A stretch of 64,000 bases of DNA from AP-15 sp963724435 (GCA_963724435.1 CAVRUN010000021.1:114730-178729); one strand, 5' to 3'; positions 42,922 through 55,769 are shown, counted from the first letter of the stretch. The notes: a model not told the origin generated them from the sequence alone. Program-made: numbers and translations.

Positions 42922-43854
42922 ATGAGCGGTGGAGATATCGATAAATGGCTGAATGGAGAGACCGAAACCTTTTTCAATCCCCGCAAAACCCCGTCTGCGA
43001 GCGCCGGCAGCAATCCTCGAGATGAAAACGCGCCGGTGCAATCCTTGCTCTGGAGATTTACCCCTTCTGCACCATCACGTCTATTGCAGCATTGGGGACC
43101 GCTACCGCGGTTTCGCTTTTGCTTCTGACTCGATTTTCGCCCGATACCACCTCGCGGCATACCACTATCCCGATAATCATCTTACACAATCCTAAGTCGT
43201 CACCGGTCGCTTACGCTCCATTGCCGCCGCGCGAAACGGTTACTCGGCCAACCCCGCCCGAACCTCAATCCGAGGTCAAACAAGAGGATCGGCTCCCGAC
43301 AGCGCTAGGAGCGGTGACGGATGCGCCGCAGGTCCAGGGGTCCTGGGGATGCATTGCGAGCGCCCTTGTCATCCAATCTACCGATGGGAAATCAATCGGC
43401 GGATCGGTTGTCGTCAAATAGCGGTGCGCGTGCCGCAGCGCCAACGGGCTCGCCTTTAACCGAGCGGGCGAATGCATTCATCAACTCATATTGGCAAACG
43501 ATCGACGAGAGAAGCGACCAAGTCCTACCCTATCTGAGTTCAGTATACGCTCCTGTTGTAAACTATTATGGCAAATCGCTTCCTAAGCAGATTGTCCTGC
43601 GCGACAAGAATTCCTTTTTGAGGCGTTGGCCAAGCCGTCAGACATGGCCTTTTCCTGGAGCAGAGAGGCCTCAAATTTATTGTAATAAAGCGACAGCAGA
43701 GTGCGTGATCACCGGGTTGCGAAACTTCAACGCCATAAGCGCGGAACGCAGTGCTCGGGCGACCGGTGTGGTACGCTATCGTTATGCCCTCCGCTTCTCG
43801 GATGGATCCCCGCAAATCGTTTCCGAAGACAGCCATGTCGTGGCCCATGATTAG
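42922..43854 (+). pseudogene. Membrane-anchored protein with C-terminal NTF2-like domain, broken by two frameshifts
   Basis: Three segments in alternating frames make one protein. The first, from ATG 42922, is MSGGDIDKWLNGETETFFNP and onward to about 43040. In the next frame a transmembrane segment (TSIAALGTATAVSLLLLTRF, about 43066-43125) is followed by a Pro-rich linker to about 43400. Back in the first frame comes a folded C-terminus: ERANAFINSYWQTIDERSDQ, SVYAPVVNYYGKSLPKQIVLRDKNSFLRRWPSR, AECVITGLRNFNAISAERSARATGVVRYRYALRF. The last part matches the NTF2-like domain that in Rhizobiales proteins follows caspase-like or anchor regions. Visibly less GC-rich and with more AT third positions than its neighbours, suggesting transfer. 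Real decay and sequence error are both possible. Confidence 0.65.
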
Positions 43855-43977
43855 CAGCCTGACAACGCGCCGCGGTCGAGCTACCCATGCGTAACTGTGA
43901 CAATCGAATTTTGATTTAACGCAGCCAATCGTGACATTGGGACTAACGCCGCGCGCCGTGATGATCGCTCTTCGCAA

Positions 43978-44685
43978 CTACATTCCAAGATAAGCCCGGC
44001 GGACCCGGTCGTCAGCCACGAGCGCCTGATGCGCGCCTTCGAGCACCACCCGGCCGGTCTCCAGCACATAGCCGTAGTCGCAGGATTCGAGCGCCTCGGC
44101 GACGCGCTGCTCCACGAGTACCAGCGTTAGCTTATCCTCCCGGTGCAACGCCGCGACGCTGTCGAAGATCTGGTCTGCGATCGCCGGCGCCAGTCCCATC
44201 GAGGGTTCGTCAAGGAGCAGCAGCCGCGGCGCCGAGGCGATGCCGCGGCCGATCGCGAGCATTTGCTGCTCTCCGCCCGACAGCGTTCCGGCAAGCTGTC
44301 GGCGGCGCTCGGCGAGGACCGGAAACAGGCTATAGATCCGATCGAGATTGCGCTGCCACTCGACTCGGCCGCGCATCGAATAAGCGCCCATTTCCAGGTT
44401 TTCGAACACCGTTAGCGTGGCGAACACCTGTCGTCCTTCCGGCACATGGGAGATGCCTAGATGCGCTCGCTCCGAGGGGCGCACTGCGAGCAGGTCGCGT
44501 CCCTCGAACATGATCGTGCCGAAACCCGGGCGCACCGTTCCCGAAATGGCCTTAAACAGCGTTGTCTTGCCCGCTCCGTTGGGGCCGACGATCGCGACAA
44601 ATTGGCCTTCGGCAACACTGAGCGTTACGCCATTCAGCGCCACGAGCCCGCCGTAACTGACCGAGAGGCCGTCGATTTCCAACAT
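43978..44685 (-). CDS. livF: Branched-chain-amino-acid-type ABC transporter ATP-binding protein LivF
   Basis: ATPase of about 235 residues from ATG 44685: MLEIDGLSVSYGG, Walker A GPNGAGKTT at 34-42, ISHVPEGRQVFATLTVFENL typical of LivF, signature LSGGEQ at 135-140, Walker B LLLLDE at 155-160 followed by PSMGLAP. It is divergent from the rest of the importer (livH, fused livM-livG, binding protein), with a 170-bp shared promoter region. The ORF start at 44733 is upstream of the natural N-terminus. Confidence 0.94.
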   Translation of the reverse strand: MLEIDGLSVSYGGLVALNGVTLSVAEGQFVAIVGPNGAGKTTLFKAISGTVRPGFGTIMFEGRDLLAVRPSERAHLGISHVPEGRQVFATLTVFENLEMGAYSMRGRVEWQRNLDRIYSLFPVLAERRRQLAGTLSGGEQQMLAIGRGIASAPRLLLLDEPSMGLAPAIADQIFDSVAALHREDKLTLVLVEQRVAEALESCDYGYVLETGRVVLEGAHQALVADDRVRRAYLGM

Positions 44686-44830
44686 ACCGGCGTGCCTGTC
44701 CACGCAATTGCGATGCTGGGGCCGGGGTAGCACGGCAGGACGCGATTGGCCAAACGCGAAGGCAAGACGCGATAGAAAACTCGTGGCGCCTGCGGCGCGC
44801 TCTGCCTATCGTCCGGCGTGCGGGGGACCA

Positions 44831-44857
44831 ATGAAGCTTGCCTTTAAACTTTTCTAA
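44831..44857 (+). CDS. Eight-residue leader peptide coupled to livH
   Basis: ATG 44831 encodes MKLAFKLF and its TAA overlaps the livH ATG as TAATG. GGGGGA lies 3-8 bp before the leader ATG, whereas livH itself has no ribosome site. Translation of the leader could deliver ribosomes to livH. Too short to judge by composition; inference from spacing only. Confidence 0.4.
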   Translation: MKLAFKLF

Positions 44858-45789
44858 TGCCCTTCTCAGCCGTCGATTTTCTGCAAGCGCTCAGCGCGGG
44901 CATCCTGGTCGGCGCTACCTATGCCCTGATGTGCGTCGGGTTGGGGATCATCTTCGGCGCGATGCGTGTCATCAATTTCGCCCAGGGCGATTTTCTGATG
45001 GTTGGCATGTATGCCGCCTTTTACCTGACCACAGGGTTCGGAATCCTGAGTTTTCTCGGTCCGAATGCCGGGCCGATTGTGGCGGCGTTCCTGGCTGGTC
45101 CGATCGTGTTTGCGCTGGGCTGGTTCTTGCACCGCTTCATCGTCGCGCGGGTCACCGGCGCTAAAGTCGCCGAGATCGCCGGCGCCGGCGCCTACGGCCA
45201 GATTATCGTGACGCTTGGCCTTTCGCTGATCCTGCAGAATGGCGCTCTGATCGTCTTCGGCTCGACCCCGACCGGCATTCGCACCCCCTTGTCGCACTCG
45301 TCATGGGAGATCGGTGAGATCCTGCTCAACCAGGCTCGCTGCGTCAGCTTTCTGGTGGCGGTCGCAGCGGCCGCGGCGGTCTATCTGTTCCTCAGCCACA
45401 CGCGGCTGGGCAAGGGGTTGCGCGCCGCCGCGGATAACAGTCAGGCGGCGATCTATATGGGTATCGACGTCGAGCGCGCCCACCGTATCGCCTGGAGCCT
45501 CGGGGTCGGGATTACTGCGGTTGCCGGCGGGCTCGTCGCCAGCTCGCAATCCTTTCAACCCTACACCGGGTTCGACTTTGTCATTGTCATGTACGCCGGG
45601 GTGGTGCTCGGTGGCCTCGGTAGCATCCTCGGAGCGTTCTGGGGCGGGCTATTGATCGGCATCGTCCAGCAGATGTCGACTCTGGTCCTGCCGTACCAAC
45701 TGCAAAACACGGCGATTTTCGTCGTTTTCCTGCTGATCATCTTCTTGCGTCCGCAGGGGATGTTCGGTCGTCTGAGCGAGCGGACATGA
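44857..45789 (+). CDS. livH: Branched-chain-amino-acid-type ABC transporter permease LivH
   Basis: Inner-membrane permease of 310 residues with about eight hydrophobic segments. LVGATYALMCVGLGIIFGAMRVINFAQGDFLMVGMY at the N-terminus is the LivH hallmark, and GLRAAADNSQAAIYMGIDVERAHRIAWSLG is the cytoplasmic EAA-like loop. The C-terminal FLRPQGMFGR is typical. Its stop overlaps the next gene as ATGA. Confidence 0.95.
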   Translation: MPFSAVDFLQALSAGILVGATYALMCVGLGIIFGAMRVINFAQGDFLMVGMYAAFYLTTGFGILSFLGPNAGPIVAAFLAGPIVFALGWFLHRFIVARVTGAKVAEIAGAGAYGQIIVTLGLSLILQNGALIVFGSTPTGIRTPLSHSSWEIGEILLNQARCVSFLVAVAAAAAVYLFLSHTRLGKGLRAAADNSQAAIYMGIDVERAHRIAWSLGVGITAVAGGLVASSQSFQPYTGFDFVIVMYAGVVLGGLGSILGAFWGGLLIGIVQQMSTLVLPYQLQNTAIFVVFLLIIFLRPQGMFGRLSERT

Positions 45790-47561
45790 GGACGCGGACG
45801 GAGACTAACCGGCACCGCTGGGCGATCCTGGGGGTCGCGATTGTCGTCGTCATCCTGTCACTGGTACTGAAGAGCGCCTATTACGAACTGGTCCTGACCC
45901 AAGTCCTGCTTTGGGCGGTTTTGTCACTCGCGTGGAACGTGCTGAGTGGCTACAGCGGTTATTTTTCATTCGGGCACGCTGTATTTTGGGGGCTAGGCGC
46001 CTACACGGTGGCGCTGGGGCTGATCTACCTCAACCTGACACCGTGGCTGACTATTCCCCTCAGCGCCGTCGTTGGCAGCTGCGCCGGCGCGCTGATCGGC
46101 TACCCAACCTTTCGCCTGCGCGGCCACTATTTTGCGCTAGCGATGCTCGCCTATCCACTGGCAATTCTTTATGTGTTCCAGTGGCTTGGTTATCAAGAAC
46201 TGACCCTGCCGATGAAGCGGGAAGCGGCCTGGGTTTTTATGCAGTTCGACAATCCGCGCGTCTATGTCGTACTCGCGCTCGGTTTGTTGGTGGCGACCCT
46301 GCTGATCTCGCTGAAGGTCGAGAACTCGCGCTTCGGCATGGCGCTGTTGGCGATAAAGCAGAACGAGCCGGCAGCCGAGGCGGCTGGCATCAACACTTGG
46401 CGCTGGAAGATGCTGGCGCTGATGTTGAGTGGCGCGCTTGGCGCCACTGCGGGTGGGCTATACGCAGTCGTGTTGCTGGTGCTGACCCCCGAGACGGTGT
46501 TCGGCATGCTGGTTTCGGCACAAGCCTTGATCCTGGCCTTGTTCGGCGGAGTGGGGAGCATCTGGGGACCACTGATCGGCGCGGCCGTGCTTGTGCCGCT
46601 CGCCGAAGGACTGAACGCCAAATTGGGCAATATTTTGCCGGGCATCCAGGGCGTCGTCTATGGCATTGCAATTATATTGATCATTCTTTGCGCGCCGGAG
46701 GGCGTCTATTGGCGCGTATTGGACCGGTTTACGCGCAATAAACCGGCCCCGCTTGTTTCGCCGCGGACACTGCTCGCGCCGGTCCCCACGGTACCACAGC
46801 CCCGCACCAGTGCTGCGGCCGACCTGCTGGTGCTTCGCGGGGTAAGCATTTCCTTCGGTGGCTTGCGCGCGCTCGACGGTGTCGACCTGACCGTTCCGGA
46901 AGGCGGGCTTTACGGCATCATCGGTCCGAACGGCGCCGGCAAGACCACGCTATTCAACGTCATCAACGGGTTTCTGCCTCCCGATAGCGGTACGATCAGT
47001 TTCGCCGGCGCCCCGCTGGTCGGGCTGCAACCGAATCGGGTGTGCCGGCGCGGCATTGGCCGCACCTTTCAGGTTGTGCGCGCCTTTCCCCGGATGACGG
47101 TTCTCGAAAACGTCGTCGTCGGGGCGTTTGTTGGCGCCGCCGATCAGACGATCGCAGAACGGATGGCGCTCGCGGCGCTCGACCGCGTTGGGCTCAGCGA
47201 CCGGGCGCAAGCGATCGCCGGCGGTCTGACGACGCGGGAATTGCGGCTGATGGAGCTGGCGCGTGCGCTGGCGCCACGGCCCCGGATGCTGCTGCTGGAT
47301 GAGACCCTGGCCGGGTTGGGGCATGACGATCTCGACGGCATTCTTGCGGTGATCCGGCAGTTGCGGGCCGACGGCATAACCGTGCTAATCATCGAGCACA
47401 CGATGCAGGCGATGGTGAGGCTGGTCGACCATTTCGATGTGCTTGATCACGGGCGGATCATCGCAACCGGCGAGCCGGATGCTATCGTCCGCGACCCTAA
47501 TGTGATCGAAGCGTATCTCGGCAAGAAATGGGTCGAGCGCGTCGCCAGCGCGGCAAACTAG
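45786..47561 (+). CDS. Fused LivM permease - LivG ATPase of the branched-chain-type importer
   Basis: 591 residues. Residues 1-310 are a LivM permease (WNVLSGYSGYFSFGHAVFWGLGAYT, GRAHYFAL-like RLRGHYFALAMLAYPLA, AIKQNEPAAEAAGINTWRWKMLAL). After a Pro-rich linker at 315-345 follows a LivG-type ATPase: Walker A GPNGAGKTT at 380-388, GIGRTFQVVRAFPRMTVLENV, Walker B MLLLDE at 501-506. The signature motif reads LTTRE at 481-485 instead of LSxGQ/E, and Walker B is followed by TLAGL instead of PxxGL. A variant like this occurs in a clade of such importers. Other partners are livF (divergent) and the binding protein downstream. Confidence 0.94.
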   Translation: MRTRTETNRHRWAILGVAIVVVILSLVLKSAYYELVLTQVLLWAVLSLAWNVLSGYSGYFSFGHAVFWGLGAYTVALGLIYLNLTPWLTIPLSAVVGSCAGALIGYPTFRLRGHYFALAMLAYPLAILYVFQWLGYQELTLPMKREAAWVFMQFDNPRVYVVLALGLLVATLLISLKVENSRFGMALLAIKQNEPAAEAAGINTWRWKMLALMLSGALGATAGGLYAVVLLVLTPETVFGMLVSAQALILALFGGVGSIWGPLIGAAVLVPLAEGLNAKLGNILPGIQGVVYGIAIILIILCAPEGVYWRVLDRFTRNKPAPLVSPRTLLAPVPTVPQPRTSAAADLLVLRGVSISFGGLRALDGVDLTVPEGGLYGIIGPNGAGKTTLFNVINGFLPPDSGTISFAGAPLVGLQPNRVCRRGIGRTFQVVRAFPRMTVLENVVVGAFVGAADQTIAERMALAALDRVGLSDRAQAIAGGLTTRELRLMELARALAPRPRMLLLDETLAGLGHDDLDGILAVIRQLRADGITVLIIEHTMQAMVRLVDHFDVLDHGRIIATGEPDAIVRDPNVIEAYLGKKWVERVASAAN

Positions 47562-47612
47562 GCGATCGCTGCCAGTGAAGGCGAATTGCACGATTTCGAG
47601 GAGGAGAGACGG

Positions 47613-48869
47613 GTGACCGACGACAAGAAATTGACGAGACGCACGGTGGCCAAGGGGTTGACGCTGTCCTTTGGCGCATTGGCGCTGCCCTCGGTCGCGA
47701 TCACCTCGGCGCGCGCCCAGGCGAAACCGGTCAAGATCGCGTCGATCGCACCGTTGTCGGGCCCGTGGGCGCGCCAGGGTCAGCTGCTGCGCATGGGCTC
47801 CGACATGGCGGCCGATGACATCAATAGCAACGGCGGCATCAAGAGCCTCGGCGGCGCCAAGATCGAGGTCATTTACGCCGATGCCGGCGACAGCACCGAA
47901 AAGGCCAAGAACGCGGCGCAGCGCCTGTTGTCGGACAACCCCGACCTTGTCGGTGGGACCGGCGCGTGGCTCAGCTCCTTTACTCTGGCGGTGACCGAGG
48001 TGACCGAGCGCGCATCGTTGCCGTGGTTGACGCTCAGTTACTCGGACGCGATCACCAATCGCGGGTTCAAGTTCGTTTTCCAGACCTCGCCAACCGCCGA
48101 TCACCAGGCGAGAGAGACCGTGCCGACCGCGCTCGATCTGGCGCAAGCCGCCACCGGCAAACGCCCGCGGACCGTCGGCCTGATCATGGACAACACCGCG
48201 TCACCGGTCAGTTTCGCCAAGCCGCTGCGTGCCGGCGGCTTCGAGAAGGCCGGGCTCAAGCTGGTGGTCGACGAGGTGTTCACGCCGCCGCTGTCGGATG
48301 CGACCCCGCTGATCGAGAAAGTGCGCTCGGCCAAGCCCGATTTCCTGCTGCTGCTGACCTCGGCCATGCCCGACTGCAAGTTGGTGCTTGAAAAGCTCGA
48401 CGAGTTCAAGCTGTCGCATGGAAAAATTCCATTGGTCGGCAACGGCGCGCCGTTCGGCTCACCCGAATTGCTGAAGACGATCGGCGCCGAATTGCTCGAG
48501 GGGTTGCTGTTCAGCGTTGCGAATTGGCCGATGAAGGGGCAGGAGGATTTTATCGAGCGGTTCAAAAAGCGCACTGGCGAGCCGTTCCTGACCCAGGACG
48601 GGTTGTGCGGCTATGGCGATGTCGCAATTCTGAAAGCCGCACTGGAAGTTGCCGGCGCGGCCGACCGGCTAAAGGTCGCCGATGCGATCCGCGCGATGAA
48701 CCTGACAACCGGGCCGGCCGCGGCCTGCTTCCCGGGACCGATTAAATTCGACGACAAGGGGCGGCGCGTCGACGTGCCGATAATCTTTGCGCAATGGCAA
48801 AAGGGAGTTCCGCTGACGGTTTTCCCGACCGAACTTGCACTCGCCAAGCCGTTCTGGCCATCGGTGTAG
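47613..48869 (+). CDS. Branched-chain-amino-acid-type ABC transporter binding protein (LivK-like)
   Basis: Periplasmic binding protein of about 418 residues from GTG 47613, placed there because GAGGAGGAGA lies directly upstream. Tat-type signal: KKLTRRTVAKGLTLSFGALALPSVAITSARA. Mature part: KIASIAPLSGPWARQGQLLRMGSDMAADDINSNGGI and VIYADAGDSTEKAKNAAQRLLSDNPDLVGGTGAWLS, the type I periplasmic-binding fold of the LivJ/K/AmiC group. Ligand could be an amino acid, amide or aromatic acid. Last gene of the rightward importer unit, 51 bp after the fused permease-ATPase. Confidence 0.94.
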   Translation: MTDDKKLTRRTVAKGLTLSFGALALPSVAITSARAQAKPVKIASIAPLSGPWARQGQLLRMGSDMAADDINSNGGIKSLGGAKIEVIYADAGDSTEKAKNAAQRLLSDNPDLVGGTGAWLSSFTLAVTEVTERASLPWLTLSYSDAITNRGFKFVFQTSPTADHQARETVPTALDLAQAATGKRPRTVGLIMDNTASPVSFAKPLRAGGFEKAGLKLVVDEVFTPPLSDATPLIEKVRSAKPDFLLLLTSAMPDCKLVLEKLDEFKLSHGKIPLVGNGAPFGSPELLKTIGAELLEGLLFSVANWPMKGQEDFIERFKKRTGEPFLTQDGLCGYGDVAILKAALEVAGAADRLKVADAIRAMNLTTGPAAACFPGPIKFDDKGRRVDVPIIFAQWQKGVPLTVFPTELALAKPFWPSV

Positions 48870-48938
48870 CGTCACCGTTCGGAACTTCGCGACGATGCCC
48901 ACCGATGGCCAGAATAGATTTGGCAGGTCCCGGGAACC

Positions 48939-50552
48939 TTATTCTTCCGGCATCCCCGCTTTGCGCAGACCCGCGTAGTAGGTGGTTTCGATCAGGTCGC
49001 AAATCTTCGGCACTCCCCAAGCGTCGGCCGCCCGCAAACGGGTGATGCTCGAGTAACGATCGTCGCCGACTAGACCGCGCGCCTCGGCGAGTTCGGCGGC
49101 TGCGCGGTCATGATCGCCGTTGAGAGCACTGGCTGCGGCTAGAAACGTACGGAACTGGGGGTGCGCCGGAGTGGCGTTGCGTGCTTTTTCACTCCAGACA
49201 ATCGCGTCCTCCAGGCGGGACTGCAGCAGATGCGCGCAAGCAATTCGGCTGTAGAAGAGGCCGATCTGCGGATCGCGCGGGCTGAGCCGGATGGCTCTCT
49301 CCTGCGCGGGGATGAGCTCCTCGACCGACCCAGTCATGAACTTACACCAGCCGAGATGCGAGTATGCGTGAGCCCAGTTGCGGTTGAGCGCTATGACAGC
49401 GTCGTATTCGAGAATGGCCTCATCATATCGGTGCTGCGCCCGTAACACCTGGGCCATTGCAAAACGCGCCGGCGAACTGCGGGGCGACATAGCTAAGGCC
49501 CGCTTTGCCAAGTCTTCCGCCCGGGCAATGTCGGCCGCAGCCGCGCTGGCCATTGAATCAAGCACACGTGCCGTCAGCGCGATCGCCAACCAGCTTTGCG
49601 CCGCGACCGAGTCTTGATCGAGCGCCAACGCTTGCTCGAACATGTCGATCGCCTCGGTGCGGTTCTCACGCGAGGGCGGCCTCAATCGTGCAGCGCGTCC
49701 CCGAAGAATGTAGTCGCGCGTGTCGGGCTGCTCCGCCGCACGGGCAGCTGCCGCATCAACCAATTCGAGGTCAAGCGCAACAGCGATCCGGTTTGTCACA
49801 TCGTTTTGCCAATCGAACAGATCGCATGCGTTGCCATCGAATCGCTCGGCCCACAAATGAGTATCGGTTTCGGCATCGATCAACTGGGCGGTGACGCGGA
49901 CTCTGTTTTCCGACCGATGGACCTCGCCTTCGAGCACGTAGCGCACACCGAGCTCACGGCCAATCTGTCGAGTATCGACCGGCTTGTTTCGGTAAGTGAA
50001 GGCGGTATTGCGCGATATCACCAGCATATCGGGGATTCGCGATAGATCGGTCGTCAGTTCGCCGGTGATCCCATCGGCGAAATACTGCTCCTCCGGGTTG
50101 TTGCTCAAGTTGACGAAGGGCAGCACGACGATCGATAGACGCGCCGCGGTCGGCGGCTCAACATTAACGGGTGCCGCCTCGGCATCCGCGGCAGGATCAC
50201 TTTCCTCGCTCACCTCGCCGATAAAGCGAACCCCCCTGCGCGGCACCGTGCGGATGACCCGCTGGCTCGCGCCGGTGTCGTCGACAGCCTTGCGCGCTGC
50301 ATTAAGGCGCGACGTCAATGTCGAATCTGAAACAATCCGTCCGCCCCAGACTGCGTCGATCAAATCATCCTTACTGACAACGCGTCCGCGGTTGCGGAGT
50401 AGATAGACCAGAAGGTCGAACACCTGCGGCTCGAGCGCGACCGGCTCGGCCCCTCGGCGCAATTCTCGCCGCTGGATGTCGAGCACGTGATCGCCAAACC
50501 TGAAGACCACTGTGCTCCTCCCACGCGGCCGTACCAGGCATTCCTTCAGCAA
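48939..50552 (-). CDS. Winged-helix transcriptional regulator with TolB-like and TPR domains (CadC/adenylate-cyclase-associated type)
   Basis: 537 residues. N-terminal OmpR/CadC-type DNA-binding domain (residues about 15-115): FGDHVLDIQRRELRRGAEPVALEPQVFDLLVYLLRNRGRVVSKDDLIDAVWGGRIVSDSTLTSRLNAARKA, and the wing IRTVPRRGVRFIGEV. Then a TolB-N-like region (LPFVNLSNNPEEQYFADGITGELTTDLSRIPDMLVISRNTAF) and TPR repeats from about 280 to 500. No transmembrane segment, so it is soluble and may sense a ligand or protein through the TPR part. Targets unknown; it reads away from the importer. Confidence 0.92.
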   Translation of the reverse strand: MLKECLVRPRGRSTVVFRFGDHVLDIQRRELRRGAEPVALEPQVFDLLVYLLRNRGRVVSKDDLIDAVWGGRIVSDSTLTSRLNAARKAVDDTGASQRVIRTVPRRGVRFIGEVSEESDPAADAEAAPVNVEPPTAARLSIVVLPFVNLSNNPEEQYFADGITGELTTDLSRIPDMLVISRNTAFTYRNKPVDTRQIGRELGVRYVLEGEVHRSENRVRVTAQLIDAETDTHLWAERFDGNACDLFDWQNDVTNRIAVALDLELVDAAAARAAEQPDTRDYILRGRAARLRPPSRENRTEAIDMFEQALALDQDSVAAQSWLAIALTARVLDSMASAAAADIARAEDLAKRALAMSPRSSPARFAMAQVLRAQHRYDEAILEYDAVIALNRNWAHAYSHLGWCKFMTGSVEELIPAQERAIRLSPRDPQIGLFYSRIACAHLLQSRLEDAIVWSEKARNATPAHPQFRTFLAAASALNGDHDRAAAELAEARGLVGDDRYSSITRLRAADAWGVPKICDLIETTYYAGLRKAGMPEE

Positions 50553-50734
50553 AATGCAAGCTAATCTTAAGGCTAAATCAAGCTCACCTCAAAGTTTTCC
50601 GATCCGGACGCTGATCAACGGTAACACCGGCAACGATATAATTCTTAAGATCGGGCGAGCCGTATGCCGGCGCAGGAGACGAACCCGAGGCCGTGATCAC
50701 GGTCTGAGCGCCAGCCAACCTCGCGACAGCGCTC

Positions 50735-51070
50735 CCTCCAGGCTCATCGCGATAATCGTTTCGCTGTTGCGGCGATCTGGTTCGAGTGTAGCGGCGCTCG
50801 GCCTCGGCGCTTATCTCGTTATCGACCACGAGCTGATGCCGGAGCCATGATCGCTTCTTTAGTAATGATGGCCTGGGCGGTGGCGCCGATTAAAGCCGCT
50901 ATTGCGAACTGGCGCGGCTTTATTGCGGCCCGCGACAGTATTGGCAGATTGAGGCGTGTGCTCGCTCAACTCGGCAGTGATCCGGTCAGGCCGACGGTGC
51001 CCAAGCCCAGCCGTAAGCTGGTGGCGGAAAATATCACTGTCGTGGCTGCAGAAGGCAAAACAGCAGGAGG
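50735..51070 (+). pseudogene. Relic of a type I secretion ABC transporter (PrtD-like)
   Basis: Two short frames join into a piece of the membrane domain of a PrtD/HlyB-type exporter ATPase: VSLLRRSGSSVAALGLGAYLVIDHEL in one frame to about 50848, then MIASLVMMAWAVAPIKAAIANWRGFIAARDSIGRLRRVLAQ and a Pro-rich linker to ENITVVAAEGKT. The fragment ends before the Walker A region and lacks the N-terminal half. There is one frameshift at about 50846. It is an eroded remnant, not a working gene. Confidence 0.65.
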
Positions 51071-51079
51071 GCAAAAAAG

Positions 51080-51187
51080 CTCGGGCGTGAGCCCGACAGC
51101 GAGAGTCACGGCAAATAAAAAGGTCACCAGCAAAGGTCGGCGGAACGCTCCTACATTTATAAGCAACACAAACAGCACGAGGATCAT
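51080..51187 (-). pseudogene. Relic of a magnesium-transporting P-type ATPase (MgtA-like)
   Basis: The minus strand from 51187 reads MILVLFVLLINVGAFRRPLL followed by VTFLFAVTLAVGLTPEL, which matches the TM4 region (AVGLTPE) found in MgtA-type P-type ATPases just before the phosphorylation domain. The frame degenerates directly after (CPPAVLPSA) and meets the end of the exporter relic coming from the other side. Only about 35 residues survive. Confidence 0.55.
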
Positions 51188-52153
51188 CGGTTTTCCGACC
51201 CGTAATCGTGCAGGATTTGGATATAGTTGGCCCGATCGAAGGCGGCGGGATCATCGATCGCACCACGCCGCATCCGACCGCGAATTCGGCTGACCGCATC
51301 AATGTCACGTGCGGCCAGCCACTCGCGCAGGCCGGCGACAAGAACCGCCATATGCTCGATGCCGTGGCGCAGCAATGCCGAGGTCGTCATCACGGCGTCG
51401 GCGCCGACCAGCAGATATTTCAGCACCTCCTCGGCGCTGTCGACGCCGCTGCTCGCGGCCAGCGAAGCGTTGATATTGCCAGCGAGCACGCCGATCCACA
51501 GCAATGGCAGGCGGATCTCGGCGGGGCGACTCAACTCGAGATCGCGCGTCAGGGACAATGTCGGCAGATTGATGTCGGGCTGGTAGAAGCGATTGAACAA
51601 AACGAGCCCATCTGCACCCGCCTCGGCGAGCGCTTTCGCCATATGACCGGTCGCGCTGAAATAGGGGCCGAGCTTGACAGCAAGCGGGATTGTAACCGAC
51701 GCCCTCACCGATTTTAGGACATCCAGATACCGGGTTTCGATCTCGCGGCTGTCGACCTGCAGATCGGAGGCGATGAAGTAGGGGTTCAACTCGATCGCAC
51801 TGGCGCCCGCCTGTTCGACGAGCCGCGCATAGTCACACCAGCCGGAGCGGCTGATACCGTTGAGGCTCGCAATCACCGGGATTGCGACCGCCTCGCGTGC
51901 GCGCCGGATCAATTCGAGATAGGCGCTCGGCCCGGTGCCGGAGTTTATCGTTGCCGGAAAATACGAGACTGCCTCGGCAAAGCTCTCGCCATGCGAAGCG
52001 GTCAGGCGCTCGGTCTTCGCTGCTTCGGCTTCGATTTCTTCTTCGAAGATCGAAGGCAGCACCACGGCAGCGGCGCCGCAATCTTCGAGCCGCCGGATAT
52101 TGCCGAGATCACGCGTCAGCCGCGAGGCCGAGATAACGCGTTGTCAGGTCCAC
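51184..52153 (-). CDS. Dihydroorotate-dehydrogenase-like flavoprotein, 5' end damaged
   Basis: FMN TIM-barrel protein of the type often found beside nifJ. From GTG 52153 (GAGAGGG upstream) the frame reads MDLTTRYLGLA and then stops. One frame over, LTRDLGNIRRLEDCGAAAVVLPSIFEEEI continues the family sequence, so about 11 residues (the conserved N-P-L-V-A-S-S stretch) plus one base are missing near 52117. The longest ATG/GTG ORF in the main frame starts at 52065 and runs to 51184 with ASLNGISRSGWCDYARLVEQAGASAIELNPYF and KLGPYFSATGHMAKALAEAGADGLVLFNRF. A small deletion or an assembly gap is likely. Third gene of the leftward unit behind nifJ. Confidence 0.8.
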
Positions 52154-52166
52154 GACCGCCCTCTCA

Positions 52167-55769
<3,603 letters not shown>

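Noticed and set aside
50580..50660. Short RTX-like reading (NGNTGNDIILKIG) beside the secretion-ATPase relic
   Set aside because: A single nonapeptide-like match is too short to call an RTX toxin remnant.
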